DNA of 64,000 nucleotides from assembly GCF_052065355.1 (NCBI RefSeq), contig NZ_JBQHUF010000002.1, positions 186,001-250,000 on the forward strand, written 5' to 3'. A program made the translations under genes and the position numbers. Shown here piece after piece: positions 48,311 to 56,034 of the stretch; position 1 is the first letter of the stretch, and each line of letters opens with the position of its first letter. The notes under the pieces were generated by a model. It saw only the letters and a program-made list of their open reading frames with translations, was not told the origin of the DNA and did no database searches. This DNA comes from Flavonifractor sp052065355. Its GTDB lineage: Bacteria > Bacillota > Clostridia > Oscillospirales > Oscillospiraceae.

Positions 48311-48600
48311 GCGCCTGTTTAGGGCGCATTGTGCGATGATGCGGGAGATTGCTCAGCAATGAGGTAACTTCCGCGGAGTATGTCCGAGCTAGAATCGGGC
48401 GGCTGAGGGATCCGTGCACGGCGTATATCGCCGCGCATGGAAAAAACCGGCCTGCTTGTGCCGGTTTTCTTCATGTCACGGAGTGATACGCACGGAAACG
48501 TGTACTGAAATCCCTCACCGTACGAAGCGAGGAAAACACCGCGCTGGAGCCCCGTGGACCCGGCGAAAGCGCACACCACTTCGTATGTTTTAAGGAGGAA
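48311..48600 (+). ncRNA. Structured 5' leader of the S10 operon (candidate ribosomal-protein autoregulatory RNA)
   Basis: About 290 bases without an open frame but with many complementary segments: a 5' hairpin (GCGCC 48311-48315 with GGCGC 48323-48327), a terminator-like hairpin AAAACCGGC/GCCGGTTTT (48443-48451 and 48460-48468), a GNRA-capped hairpin CACG-GAAA-CGTG (48491-48502), and a long-range stem TACGAAG/CTTCGTA (48521-48527 with 48579-48585) enclosing GCGCT/AGCGC. The last closes just before the rpsJ ribosome binding site. Such a leader suggests attenuation or translational feedback by a ribosomal protein; which one is unknown. Confidence 0.6.
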
Positions 48601-48608
48601 CAAACACC

Positions 48609-48923
48609 ATGGCAGCTCAGAAAGAAATGATCCGCATTCGTCTGAAGGCCTACGATCATCAGCTCATTGACCAGAGCGCTGAGAAGATCGTTGAGACCGC
48701 TAAGCGCACCGGCGCTTCCGTGTCCGGCCCCATCCCCCTGCCCACCAAGAAGGAAGTCGTCACCATCCTGCGGGCCGTCCACAAGTACAAGGACAGCCGT
48801 GAGCAGTTCGAGCGCCGCACTCACAAGCGCCTGATCGACATCCTGAAGCCCTCTCCCAAGACCGTCGAGGCCCTGATGAGCCTGGAGCTCCCCGCCGGTG
48901 TGGAGATCGAGATCAAGCTGTAA
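48609..48923 (+). CDS. rpsJ: 30S ribosomal protein S10
   Basis: Head protein of the small subunit and NusE partner in antitermination; 104 residues. Typical sequence: IRIRLKAYDHQLIDQSAEKIVETAKRTG is split by the conserved helix, with GPIPLPTKK and the RRTHKRLIDI loop. AAGGAGGAAC precedes the ATG. It opens the cluster after a structured leader. The 132-bp gap to rplC is unusually long for this operon and holds two hairpins. Confidence 0.97.
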   Translation: MAAQKEMIRIRLKAYDHQLIDQSAEKIVETAKRTGASVSGPIPLPTKKEVVTILRAVHKYKDSREQFERRTHKRLIDILKPSPKTVEALMSLELPAGVEIEIKL

Positions 48924-48958
48924 GAGACAGCGACATTCATTCCTTTGTTAGTACCGCA

Positions 48959-49027
48959 GTCCGCCGCGTTTTGAGGCGGACGGGTCAAGTTGGCCGAGCA
49001 ATACCAGCCAATGGGTAACTCGCCCAA
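48959..49027 (+). promoter_or_regulatory. Hairpins in the rpsJ-rplC spacer
   Basis: GTCCGCC (48959-48965) pairs with GGCGGAC (48975-48981). GTTGGCCGAG (48990-48999) pairs 9 of 10 with CTCGCCCAAC (49018-49027), with further pairing inside. No T-run follows, so this is a possible processing or protein-binding element rather than a terminator. Confidence 0.5.
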
Positions 49028-49055
49028 CCAATAACCTTAATAAGGAGGAAGAAAC

Positions 49056-49781
49056 ATGGAAAAGGCCATTATCGGCAAGAAGGTCGGCATGACGCAGATC
49101 TTTGACGCCGACGGCAAGGTCATCCCGGTTACCGTCATCGAGGCGGGCCCCTGCACCGTGGTGCAGAAGAAGACCGAGGAGAAGGACGGCTACAACGCCG
49201 TGCAGCTGGGCTACGAGGACGTAGCCGAGAAGAAGCTCACCAAGCCTGAGCTGGGTCACCTGAAGAAGGCTGGCGAGGCTCGCAAGCGCACCCTGAAGGA
49301 GTTCAAGCTGGCCAACTGCGACGCCCTGAACGTGGGCGACGAGGTGAAGGTCGACGTGTTTGCCGAGGGCGACCGCGTGGACGTGACCGGCATCAGCAAG
49401 GGCCACGGCTACCAGGGCGTTATCAAGCGTCACGGCGCCGCCCGCCTGAAGGAATCTCACGGTACCGGCCCTGTGCATCGTCACGCTGGTTCCATGGGCT
49501 CCAGCACCGATCCCTCCCGCATCTTCAAGGGTAAGATCGGCGCCGGCCAGATGGGTAACGAGCAGGTCACCGTCCTGAACCTGGACGTGATCAAGGTCGA
49601 CACCGAGCTGGGCATCATCGCTGTCCGGGGCGCCATTCCCGGCCCCAAGGGCGGCATCGTGTATCTGCGCAACTCCGTCATCAACGTCAAGGAGAAGGGC
49701 GCCGCTGCCGGCATCTCCAGCAACCCGCAGAAGGCTTCCGCCCGCGTCAATCCCCAGAAGGCTTCCGCCCGTAACAAGTAA
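49056..49781 (+). CDS. rplC: 50S ribosomal protein L3
   Basis: Large-subunit protein of 241 residues near the peptidyl transferase centre. Conserved stretches: GKKVGMTQIFDADG at the start, the HGAARLKESHGTGPVHRHAGSMG loop in two parts, and KGKIGAGQMG. The tail carries an exact tandem copy of NPQKASAR (bases 49722-49745 and 49749-49772), giving ~30 residues more than typical bacterial L3. Start supported by AATAAGGAGG. Confidence 0.96.
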   Translation: MEKAIIGKKVGMTQIFDADGKVIPVTVIEAGPCTVVQKKTEEKDGYNAVQLGYEDVAEKKLTKPELGHLKKAGEARKRTLKEFKLANCDALNVGDEVKVDVFAEGDRVDVTGISKGHGYQGVIKRHGAARLKESHGTGPVHRHAGSMGSSTDPSRIFKGKIGAGQMGNEQVTVLNLDVIKVDTELGIIAVRGAIPGPKGGIVYLRNSVINVKEKGAAAGISSNPQKASARVNPQKASARNK

Positions 49782-49798
49782 GAAAGGAGAGAACTCAA

Positions 49799-50419
49799 AT
49801 GCCTAAGGCAATTCTTGTGAATATGGCCGGCGCTCAGGTCGGCGAAGTGGAGCTCTCCGAAGCTGTGTTCGGGATCGAGCCCAACCAGACCGTTGTGCAC
49901 GAGGTGGTCAAGAATCACCTGGCCAACTGCCGTCAGGGCACCCAGAGCGCTCTGACCCGCGCCGAGGTTTCCGGCGGCGGCATCAAGCCCTGGCGCCAGA
50001 AGGGCACCGGCCGTGCCCGTCAGGGTTCCACCCGCGCTCCCCAGTGGACTCACGGTGGTATCGTTTTTGCTCCCAAGCCCCGCGATTACAGCTACGTGCT
50101 GAACAAGAAGGTCAAGCGTCTGGCCCTCAAGTCCGCCCTCTCCGCCAAGGCCGCCTCCGGCGACATCGTGGTGGTGGACGGCCTGAACCTGGACGAGGTC
50201 AAGACCAAGACCATGCAGGGCTTCCTGAACACTGTGGGCGCCAAGAAGGCCGTCATCGTCACCCCAGAGGTGAACGAGACCGTCATCAAGTCCGCCCGCA
50301 ACATCCCCGGCGTGGTGACCACCACCGCCAAGATCCTCAGCGTTTACGACATTGTGAACGCCGGCAAGTTCATCGTTGACAAGGCGGCCCTGGCCGTCAT
50401 CGAGGAGGTGTTCGCATAA
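49799..50419 (+). CDS. rplD: 50S ribosomal protein L4
   Basis: Exit-tunnel protein of 206 residues. The extended loop signature KPWRQKGTGRARQGSTRAPQW is split around the Gly-rich turn, and the globular domain follows (PRDYSYVLNKKVKRLALKSAL). In gamma-proteobacteria L4 represses its own operon; whether it acts on the leader at 48311-48600 here is unknown. Its stop overlaps the ATG of rplW by one base. Confidence 0.96.
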   Translation: MPKAILVNMAGAQVGEVELSEAVFGIEPNQTVVHEVVKNHLANCRQGTQSALTRAEVSGGGIKPWRQKGTGRARQGSTRAPQWTHGGIVFAPKPRDYSYVLNKKVKRLALKSALSAKAASGDIVVVDGLNLDEVKTKTMQGFLNTVGAKKAVIVTPEVNETVIKSARNIPGVVTTTAKILSVYDIVNAGKFIVDKAALAVIEEVFA

Positions 50420-50718
50420 TGGCTACCACCGCTTACGACATCATCAAGCGCCCCATCATCACCGAGCAGTCCATGGCTGAGACCGAGGCCAAGAAGTACA
50501 CCTTCGAGGTGGCCAAGGACGCCAACAAGATCGAGATCGCCAAGGCGGTCGAGGAGATCTTCGGCGTGAAGGTGGCTAAGGTGAACACCCTGAACATGCA
50601 GGGTAAGGCCAAGCGCACCGGCCGCTTCCCCGCCGGCCGCCGGGCCAACTGGAAGAAGGCCATGGTCACCCTGACCGAGGACTCCAAGACCATCGAGTTC
50701 TTCGAGGGCATGGTGTAA
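50419..50718 (+). CDS. rplW: 50S ribosomal protein L23
   Basis: Tunnel-exit protein of 99 residues that docks signal recognition particle and trigger factor. It has TAYDIIKRPIITEQSM at the N-terminus and the VAKVNTLNMQGKAKR loop. The ATG shares a base with the rplD stop, so it is translated by coupling without its own strong ribosome binding site. Confidence 0.96.
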   Translation: MATTAYDIIKRPIITEQSMAETEAKKYTFEVAKDANKIEIAKAVEEIFGVKVAKVNTLNMQGKAKRTGRFPAGRRANWKKAMVTLTEDSKTIEFFEGMV

Positions 50719-50733
50719 GGAGGAGAATGAGAA

Positions 50734-51567
50734 ATGGCGATCAAAACTTATAAGCCCACGACGCCCTCCCGCCGCCACATGACCGTGAGCGCCTTCGAGG
50801 GCATCGACAAGAAGGCTAAGCCCGAGCGCAGCCTGACTGAGAACCTGAAGAAGAACGCCGGCCGCAACAGCTACGGCCGCATCACCGTCCGCCACCGCGG
50901 CGGCGGCAACAAGAAGAAGTACCGCATCATCGACTTCAAGCGGGACAAAGAGGGAACTGCTACCGTTATCAACCTGCAGTACGATCCCAACCGCTCCGCC
51001 AACATCGCCCTGATCCAGTATGAGGACGGCGAGAAGCGTTATATCCTGGCTCCCGTGAACCTGAAGGCCGGCCACATCATCATGACCGGTCCCGACGCCG
51101 ACATCCTGCCCGGCAACTGCCTGCCCATCGCCAACATCCCCGTGGGCGAAATGATCCACTGCATCGAGCTGTACCCCGGCAAGGGCGCTCAGCTGGTGCG
51201 TGCCGCCGGCGAGGCTGCTCAGCTGATGGCTAAGGAGAACGGCATGGCTCAGGTCCGTCTGCCCTCCGGCGAGGTTCGCTACGTCCGCGAGGAGTGCAAG
51301 GCCACCATCGGTCAGGTTGGCAACACCGACTGGTCCAACATCCAGATCGGTAAGGCCGGCCGTAAGCGCCACATGGGTTGGCGGCCCACCGTCCGCGGCT
51401 CCGTCATGAACCCCAATGACCACCCCCACGGCGGCGGCGAGGGCAAGAGCCCTGTCGGTCGTCCCGGCCCTGTTACTCCTTGGGGCAAGCCTGCTATGGG
51501 TTACAAGACCCGCAAGCTGAAGAACCGCACCGAGAAGTTCATCGTCAAGCACCGCAACGCGAAGTAA
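50734..51567 (+). CDS. rplB: 50S ribosomal protein L2
   Basis: Core 23S rRNA-binding protein of 277 residues needed for peptidyl transfer and subunit joining. The catalytic-region His lies in MNPNDHPHGGGEGKSPVG, and GRITVRHRGGGNKKKYR marks the N-terminal domain. GGAGGAGAATGAG precedes the start. The 15-bp spacer to rpsS carries a GGGAGG site. Confidence 0.97.
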   Translation: MAIKTYKPTTPSRRHMTVSAFEGIDKKAKPERSLTENLKKNAGRNSYGRITVRHRGGGNKKKYRIIDFKRDKEGTATVINLQYDPNRSANIALIQYEDGEKRYILAPVNLKAGHIIMTGPDADILPGNCLPIANIPVGEMIHCIELYPGKGAQLVRAAGEAAQLMAKENGMAQVRLPSGEVRYVREECKATIGQVGNTDWSNIQIGKAGRKRHMGWRPTVRGSVMNPNDHPHGGGEGKSPVGRPGPVTPWGKPAMGYKTRKLKNRTEKFIVKHRNAK

Positions 51568-51582
51568 GGGAGGCAGTAAAAG

Positions 51583-51855
51583 ATGAGCAGAAGTATCAAG
51601 AAAGGCCCCTTTTGCGCTCCCGAGCTGCTGAAGCGGGTCGACGAAATGAATCAGACCGGCGAGAAGAAGGTTCTGAAGACCTGGAGCCGCGCCTCCACCA
51701 TCTTCCCCTCCTTCGTCGGACACACCTTTGCCGTGCACGACGGCCGCAAGCACGTTCCCGTCTATGTGACTGAGGATATGGTTGGCCACAAGCTGGGCGA
51801 GTTCGCCCCCACCCGTACCTTCCGCGGCCACGCCGGCGCCAAGTCTGGTAAGTAA
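51583..51855 (+). CDS. rpsS: 30S ribosomal protein S19
   Basis: Small-subunit head protein of 90 residues that with S13 contacts the A-site region. Standard features are SRSIKKGPF at the start, KTWSRASTIFPSFVGHTFAV, and the GEFAPTRTFRGHAG end. Separated by 14 bp from rplV. Confidence 0.97.
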   Translation: MSRSIKKGPFCAPELLKRVDEMNQTGEKKVLKTWSRASTIFPSFVGHTFAVHDGRKHVPVYVTEDMVGHKLGEFAPTRTFRGHAGAKSGK

Positions 51856-51869
51856 GGAGGAGAGAGAAC

Positions 51870-52202
51870 ATGGAAGCAAAAGCACATCTGAGATATGCCC
51901 GTATCTCTCCCCGTAAGGTCCAGGTCGTGTGCGACCTGATCCGCGGCAAGAGCGTGGCCCAGGCCAACGCCATCCTGATGGCGACTCCCAAGGCTGCCTC
52001 CGAGCTGCTGCTGAAGCTCCTCAAGAGCGCCGCGTCCAACGCGGAGAACAACCACCAGATGGACCCCGAGAAGCTGTACGTTTCCCAGGTGTTCGCCTGC
52101 CCTGGCCCCATCATCAAGCGGATGCGTCCCCGGGCTCAGGGCCGCGCCTATCGGATCAACAAGCGCACTTCTCACATCACCATCGCGGTGGCTGAGCGCT
52201 AA
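51870..52202 (+). CDS. rplV: 50S ribosomal protein L22
   Basis: Exit-tunnel protein of 110 residues. The N-terminus KAHLRYARISPRKVQVVCDLIRG spans the rRNA-binding helix, and the beta-hairpin tip PIIKRMRPRAQGRAYRINKR, where macrolide-resistance changes occur in other bacteria, is intact. GGAGGAGAG precedes the ATG. Confidence 0.97.
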   Translation: MEAKAHLRYARISPRKVQVVCDLIRGKSVAQANAILMATPKAASELLLKLLKSAASNAENNHQMDPEKLYVSQVFACPGPIIKRMRPRAQGRAYRINKRTSHITIAVAER

Positions 52203-52217
52203 GGGAGGAGGAAGAAT

Positions 52218-53087
52218 ATGGGACAGAAAGTGAATCCCCACGGCCTGCGCGTGGGCGTCATTAAGGACTGGGACTCCCGCTGGTATGCCCGCAACGAGAA
52301 GGTGGGCGACCTGCTGGTGGAGGACAAGAAGATCCGGGACTACCTGAAGAAGACCCTGTATTCCGCCGGTATCCCCAAGATTGAGATCGAGCGTGACAAC
52401 GCCAAGGTGCGCATCTACCTGCACTGCGCCCGTCCCGGCGTGGTCATCGGCAAGGGCGGCGAGGCTATCGAGGCCCTGCGCCTGAAGCTGGAGAAGATGC
52501 TGGGCAAGGCTGTTGCCCTGAACATCGTCGAGGTCAAGAGCCCCGACATGGACGCCCAGCTGGTGGCTGAGAACATCGCCCAGCAGCTGGAGAAGCGCAT
52601 CGGCTTCCGCCGCGCTATGAAGAACGCCATGGGCCGCGCCATGCGGATGGGCGCCCGGGGCATCAAGACTCAGGTGTCCGGCCGTCTGGGCGGCGCCGAG
52701 ATCGCCCGCACCGAGCACTATCACGACGGCACCATTCCCCTGCAGACCCTGCGCGCCGATATCGACTACGGCTTCGCTGAGGCTGCCACCACCTACGGCC
52801 GCATCGGCGTGAAGGTGTGGATCTACAAGGGCGAGGTGCTGACTCAGACCCTGCGCACCACCCCCCGCACCCTGGACACCAAGAACTTCAAGGAGCGCTC
52901 CGACCGTCCCCGCCGCGACCGTCGCGACGGCGACCGTAAGGGCGGCTTCAACCGCAACGGCGGCGGCTTCAACCGCGGCGCCGGCCGTCCCCAGGGCGGC
53001 TACAACAACAACCGTCCCCAGGGCGGCTTCAACCGGCCCCAGGGCGGCGCCCGTCCTGCTGCTCCCAAGGAAGGAGGATCCAACTAA
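52218..53087 (+). CDS. rpsC: 30S ribosomal protein S3 with long Arg/Gly/Asn-rich tail
   Basis: mRNA-entry protein of 289 residues; typical S3 has ~210-230. A KH domain (VVIGKGGEAIEALRLKLEKM) and the C-terminal S3 domain (AMKNAMGRAMRMGARGIK; TYGRIGVKVWIYKGE) are complete. From about residue 225 a disordered tail of ~65 residues follows, rich in Arg, Gly, Asn and Phe, with repeated GGFNR and RPQGG units. It is basic and probably binds RNA or ribosome-associated partners. The stop overlaps the rplP ATG. Confidence 0.96.
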   Translation: MGQKVNPHGLRVGVIKDWDSRWYARNEKVGDLLVEDKKIRDYLKKTLYSAGIPKIEIERDNAKVRIYLHCARPGVVIGKGGEAIEALRLKLEKMLGKAVALNIVEVKSPDMDAQLVAENIAQQLEKRIGFRRAMKNAMGRAMRMGARGIKTQVSGRLGGAEIARTEHYHDGTIPLQTLRADIDYGFAEAATTYGRIGVKVWIYKGEVLTQTLRTTPRTLDTKNFKERSDRPRRDRRDGDRKGGFNRNGGGFNRGAGRPQGGYNNNRPQGGFNRPQGGARPAAPKEGGSN

Positions 53088-53521
53088 TGCTGCTGCCTAA
53101 GAGAGTGAAATATCGCCGCGTGCACCGTGGCCGCCTGAAGGGCAAGGCCATGCGCGGCAACACCGTGACTTACGGTGATTTTGGCCTGCAGGCCACCGAG
53201 CCCAGCTGGATCACCAGCAACCAGATCGAGGCCGCTCGTATCGCCATGACTCGTTACACCAAGCGTGGCGGTAAGGTGTGGATCAAGATCTTCCCCGATA
53301 AGCCCATCACCGAGAAGCCCGCTGAGACCCGCATGGGTTCCGGTAAGGGTTCTCCCGAGTACTGGGTGGCCGTGGTTAAGCCCGGCCGTGTGATGTTCGA
53401 GATCGCCGGCGTCTCCGAGGAGATCGCCCGCGAGGCCCTGCGTCTCGCTTCCCACAAGCTGCCTGTCAAGTGCAAGATTGTGGCGAAGGAGACCGCCGAG
53501 ACCGAGAATGGTGGTGAATGA
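53087..53521 (+). CDS. rplP: 50S ribosomal protein L16
   Basis: Protein of 144 residues that helps position tRNA in the A site. Signatures: VKYRRVHRGRLKGKAMRGN, FGLQATEPSWITSNQIEAAR and MGSGKGSPEYWVAVVKPGR. The ATG shares its first base with the rpsC stop; the end overlaps rpmC by 4 bp. Confidence 0.97.
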   Translation: MLLPKRVKYRRVHRGRLKGKAMRGNTVTYGDFGLQATEPSWITSNQIEAARIAMTRYTKRGGKVWIKIFPDKPITEKPAETRMGSGKGSPEYWVAVVKPGRVMFEIAGVSEEIAREALRLASHKLPVKCKIVAKETAETENGGE

Positions 53522-53721
53522 AGATGAAGGCTACTGAAATCCGTAAGATGAGCGCCGCCGAGCTGGAGAACAAGCTGGGCGACCTGAAGAAGGATCTCTT
53601 CCAGCTGCGTCTTCAGCACGCCACCAATCAGCTGGAGAATCCGGTGAAGATCGCTGAGGTCAAGCGGGACATCGCCCGCGTGAAGACCATCATCCGTGAG
53701 CAGCAGCTCGCAGGCCGATAA
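53518..53721 (+). CDS. rpmC: 50S ribosomal protein L29
   Basis: Small tunnel-exit protein of 67 residues, two antiparallel helices (KATEIRKMSAAELENKLGDL then PVKIAEVKRDIARVKTIIRE). The overlapping ATG at 53518 and a second ATG at 53524 are both possible. The weak GGTGGTGA upstream indicates coupling to rplP. Confidence 0.94.
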   Translation: MKMKATEIRKMSAAELENKLGDLKKDLFQLRLQHATNQLENPVKIAEVKRDIARVKTIIREQQLAGR

Positions 53722-53738
53722 GAAGGAGGAACTAGGAC

Positions 53739-53999
53739 ATGGAAAACAGAACTTCTTCCCGCAAGACCAGAGTCGGCCTGGTAGTCTCCGATAAGATGGA
53801 CAAGACCGTGGTGGTGGCCATCGCCGACCGTGTGGCCCACCCCCTGTACAAGAAGATCGTCAAGAGCACCTACAAGCTGAAGGCTCACGACGAGAAGAAC
53901 GAGTGTGGCATCGGCGACCGCGTGCGGGTCATGGAGACCCGGCCCCTGTCCAAGGACAAGCGGTGGCGCGTCGTTGAGATCATCGAAAAGGCGAAGTAA
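53739..53999 (+). CDS. rpsQ: 30S ribosomal protein S17
   Basis: Primary 16S rRNA-binding protein of 86 residues with an OB fold: RVGLVVSDKMDKTVVVAI, YKLKAHDEKNECGIGDRVRV and TRPLSKDKRWRVVEI. AGAAGGAGG precedes the ATG. Confidence 0.97.
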   Translation: MENRTSSRKTRVGLVVSDKMDKTVVVAIADRVAHPLYKKIVKSTYKLKAHDEKNECGIGDRVRVMETRPLSKDKRWRVVEIIEKAK

Positions 54000-54011
54000 G
54001 GAGGTGTCGGT

Positions 54012-54380
54012 ATGATTCAGCAGGAGAGCTATCTGAAGGTTGCCGACAACACCGGCGCCAAAGAGATCAAGACCATCCGCGTGTTGGGTGGTTCCAGCCG
54101 CAAGTTCGGCAACATCGGCGATGTGATCGTCGCTTCCGTCCGCAAGGCTCAGCCCGGCGGCACCGTGAAGAAGGGCGAGGTCGTGAAGGCTGTTATCGTC
54201 CGCTCTGTGAAGGGTGTGCGCCGCAGCGACGGCAGCTATGTCCGCTTTGACGAGAACGCCGCCGTCCTGATCAAGGACGACAAGAATCCCCGCGGTACCC
54301 GTATCTTTGGGCCCGTGGCCCGCGAGCTGCGCGACAAGGATTATATGAAGATCCTGTCTCTGGCTCCCGAAGTGCTGTAA
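54012..54380 (+). CDS. rplN: 50S ribosomal protein L14
   Basis: Intersubunit-bridge protein of 122 residues: MIQQESYLKVADNTGAKEI, VLGGSSRKFGNIGDVIVASV, and the basic KKGEVVKAVIVRSVKGVRR. The end GTRIFGPVARELRDKDYMKI is canonical. AAGGAGGTGTC precedes the ATG. Confidence 0.97.
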   Translation: MIQQESYLKVADNTGAKEIKTIRVLGGSSRKFGNIGDVIVASVRKAQPGGTVKKGEVVKAVIVRSVKGVRRSDGSYVRFDENAAVLIKDDKNPRGTRIFGPVARELRDKDYMKILSLAPEVL

Positions 54381-54396
54381 GGGGGTAGGAGTAGAC

Positions 54397-54714
54397 ATGA
54401 ATAAGATGAGCATTCGTAAGGACGACCTGGTGGTCGTTCTGTCCGGCAAGGACAAGGGCAAGCAGGGCAAGGTCCTGGAGGTCATGCCCAAGGAGGGCAA
54501 GGTCGTCGTGGAGAAGGTCAACATCGTCTCCCGTCACCAGAAGCCCCGCAAGCAGGGCGAGCAGGGCGGCATCATGAAGAAGGAAGCCCCCATCTACGCC
54601 TGCAAGGTGCAGCGCGTCTGCCCCAAGTGCAACAAGCCCACCCGGCCCGCTCACAAGCTGCTGGCCGACGGCAAGAAGGTCCGCGTCTGCAAGAAGTGCG
54701 GCGCCGAAATCTGA
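54397..54714 (+). CDS. rplX: 50S ribosomal protein L24
   Basis: Assembly-initiator protein of 105 residues with a KOW motif (VVVLSGKDKGKQGKVLEVMP). A CxxC pair (CPKC) and a second (CKKCGAEI) at the end form a probable zinc site, common in this phylum. ATG 54397 and ATG 54406 are both in frame; GGGGGTAGGAG suits either. Confidence 0.96.
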   Translation: MNKMSIRKDDLVVVLSGKDKGKQGKVLEVMPKEGKVVVEKVNIVSRHQKPRKQGEQGGIMKKEAPIYACKVQRVCPKCNKPTRPAHKLLADGKKVRVCKKCGAEI

Positions 54715-54733
54715 GAGAGGAGGAGTATAGACA

Positions 54734-55288
54734 ATGGCTGATAAGAAAGTGCCCAACCTGAAGGCCAAGTACCAGGCCGAGGTCGCTCCTGCTCTGATGC
54801 AGAAGTTCGGTTACAAGAGCGTCATGGAGATCCCCAAGATCGACAAGATCGTGGTCAACTGCGGCTGCGGCGAGGCTCGGGACAACTCCAAGGTGCTGGA
54901 GGCCGTCGTGGGCGATCTGACCAAGATCACCGGCCAGAAGGCCATCATCACCAAGGCTAAGAAGTCCGTGGCTAACTTCAAGCTGCGTGAGGGTATGCCC
55001 ATCGGCGCCAAGGTCACCCTGCGTGCCGACCGTATGTGGGAGTTCCTGGACCGCCTGTTCAACGTGGCCCTGCCCCGCGTGCGTGACTTCCGGGGCATCA
55101 ACGGCAACTCTTTCGATGGCCGCGGCAACTACGCCCTGGGCATCAAGGAGCAGCTGATCTTCCCCGAGATCGAGTACGACAAGATCGACAAGATCCGCGG
55201 CCTGGACGTGGTCATCTGCACCACCGCCAAGACCGACGAAGAGGCCAAGGAACTGCTGACTCTGATCGGCGCTCCCTTTGCCCGGTAA
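54734..55288 (+). CDS. rplE: 50S ribosomal protein L5
   Basis: 5S rRNA-binding protein of 184 residues: VPNLKAKYQAEVAPALMQKF, KIVVNCGCGEA, ITKAKKSVANFKLREGMPIG, RVRDFRGINGNSFDGRGNY and the conserved FPEIEYDKID. GAGAGGAGGAG precedes the ATG. Confidence 0.97.
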   Translation: MADKKVPNLKAKYQAEVAPALMQKFGYKSVMEIPKIDKIVVNCGCGEARDNSKVLEAVVGDLTKITGQKAIITKAKKSVANFKLREGMPIGAKVTLRADRMWEFLDRLFNVALPRVRDFRGINGNSFDGRGNYALGIKEQLIFPEIEYDKIDKIRGLDVVICTTAKTDEEAKELLTLIGAPFAR

Positions 55289-55302
55289 AGGAGGAGAACG
55301 AA

Positions 55303-55488
55303 ATGGCTAAGAAGTCTATGATCCTGAAGCAGCAGGCGGAGCCCAAGTTCTCCACCCGCCGCTACAACCGCTGCAAGATCTGCGGCCGTCCCCACGCCTA
55401 CCTGCGGGACTACGGCATCTGCCGTATCTGCTTCCGCGAGCTGGCTTACAAGGGTCAGATTCCCGGTGTCAAGAAGGCGAGCTGGTAA
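55303..55488 (+). CDS. rpsZ: 30S ribosomal protein S14, zinc type
   Basis: Short S14 of 61 residues with four zinc ligands (Cys24, Cys27, Cys40, Cys43 in CKIC and CRIC). This zinc form is the usual housekeeping S14 of Firmicutes. The following 131-bp gap contains small hairpins, including ACGGGC-AAA-GCCCGT (55581-55595), before rpsH. Confidence 0.96.
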   Translation: MAKKSMILKQQAEPKFSTRRYNRCKICGRPHAYLRDYGICRICFRELAYKGQIPGVKKASW

Positions 55489-55619
55489 ATCCAGCCCGCC
55501 TCTTGGCCGGTAATTTGATAAATTTCCCCAGCCGGCGTGCAATAGGTCGCAGCTGCCTAACTGCGATACCTTGCCGCTGATACGGGCAAAGCCCGTAATT
55601 CTAAAAGGAGGTAAACATC

Positions 55620-56018
55620 ATGCATATCACCGATCCCATTGCGGATATGCTCACCCGCATCCGCAACGCGAACAGCGCCAAGCATGACACCGTGGACGTC
55701 CCCGCGTCCAACATGAAGAAGTCCATCGCGCAGATCCTGCTGGACGAAGGCTATATCAAGAACTTCCAGCTCATCGACGACGGCACTCAGGGCGTGATCC
55801 GCATCACCCTGAAGTACAACCCCGGCAAGGAGAAGGTCATCACTGGCCTGCGCCGCGTTTCCAAGCCCGGCCTGCGTGTATATGCCGGTGCTGACGAGCT
55901 GCCCCGGGTTCTCCACGGCCTGGGCATCGCCATCGTGTCCACTTCCAAGGGCGTCATGACCGACAAGGCTGCCCGTGCGCAGCACGTCGGCGGTGAGGTC
56001 CTGGCGTTTGTCTGGTAA
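55620..56018 (+). CDS. rpsH: 30S ribosomal protein S8
   Basis: 16S rRNA central-domain binder of 132 residues: ITDPIADMLTRIRNANSAKH at the start and VSTSKGVMTDKAARAQHVGG at the C-terminal RNA-binding domain. In E. coli S8 represses the spc operon; the hairpin-bearing gap directly upstream could serve a comparable role, though this is untested inference. AAAAGGAGG precedes the ATG. Confidence 0.96.
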   Translation: MHITDPIADMLTRIRNANSAKHDTVDVPASNMKKSIAQILLDEGYIKNFQLIDDGTQGVIRITLKYNPGKEKVITGLRRVSKPGLRVYAGADELPRVLHGLGIAIVSTSKGVMTDKAARAQHVGGEVLAFVW

Positions 56019-56034
56019 GGAGGGAGAGTAGAAA

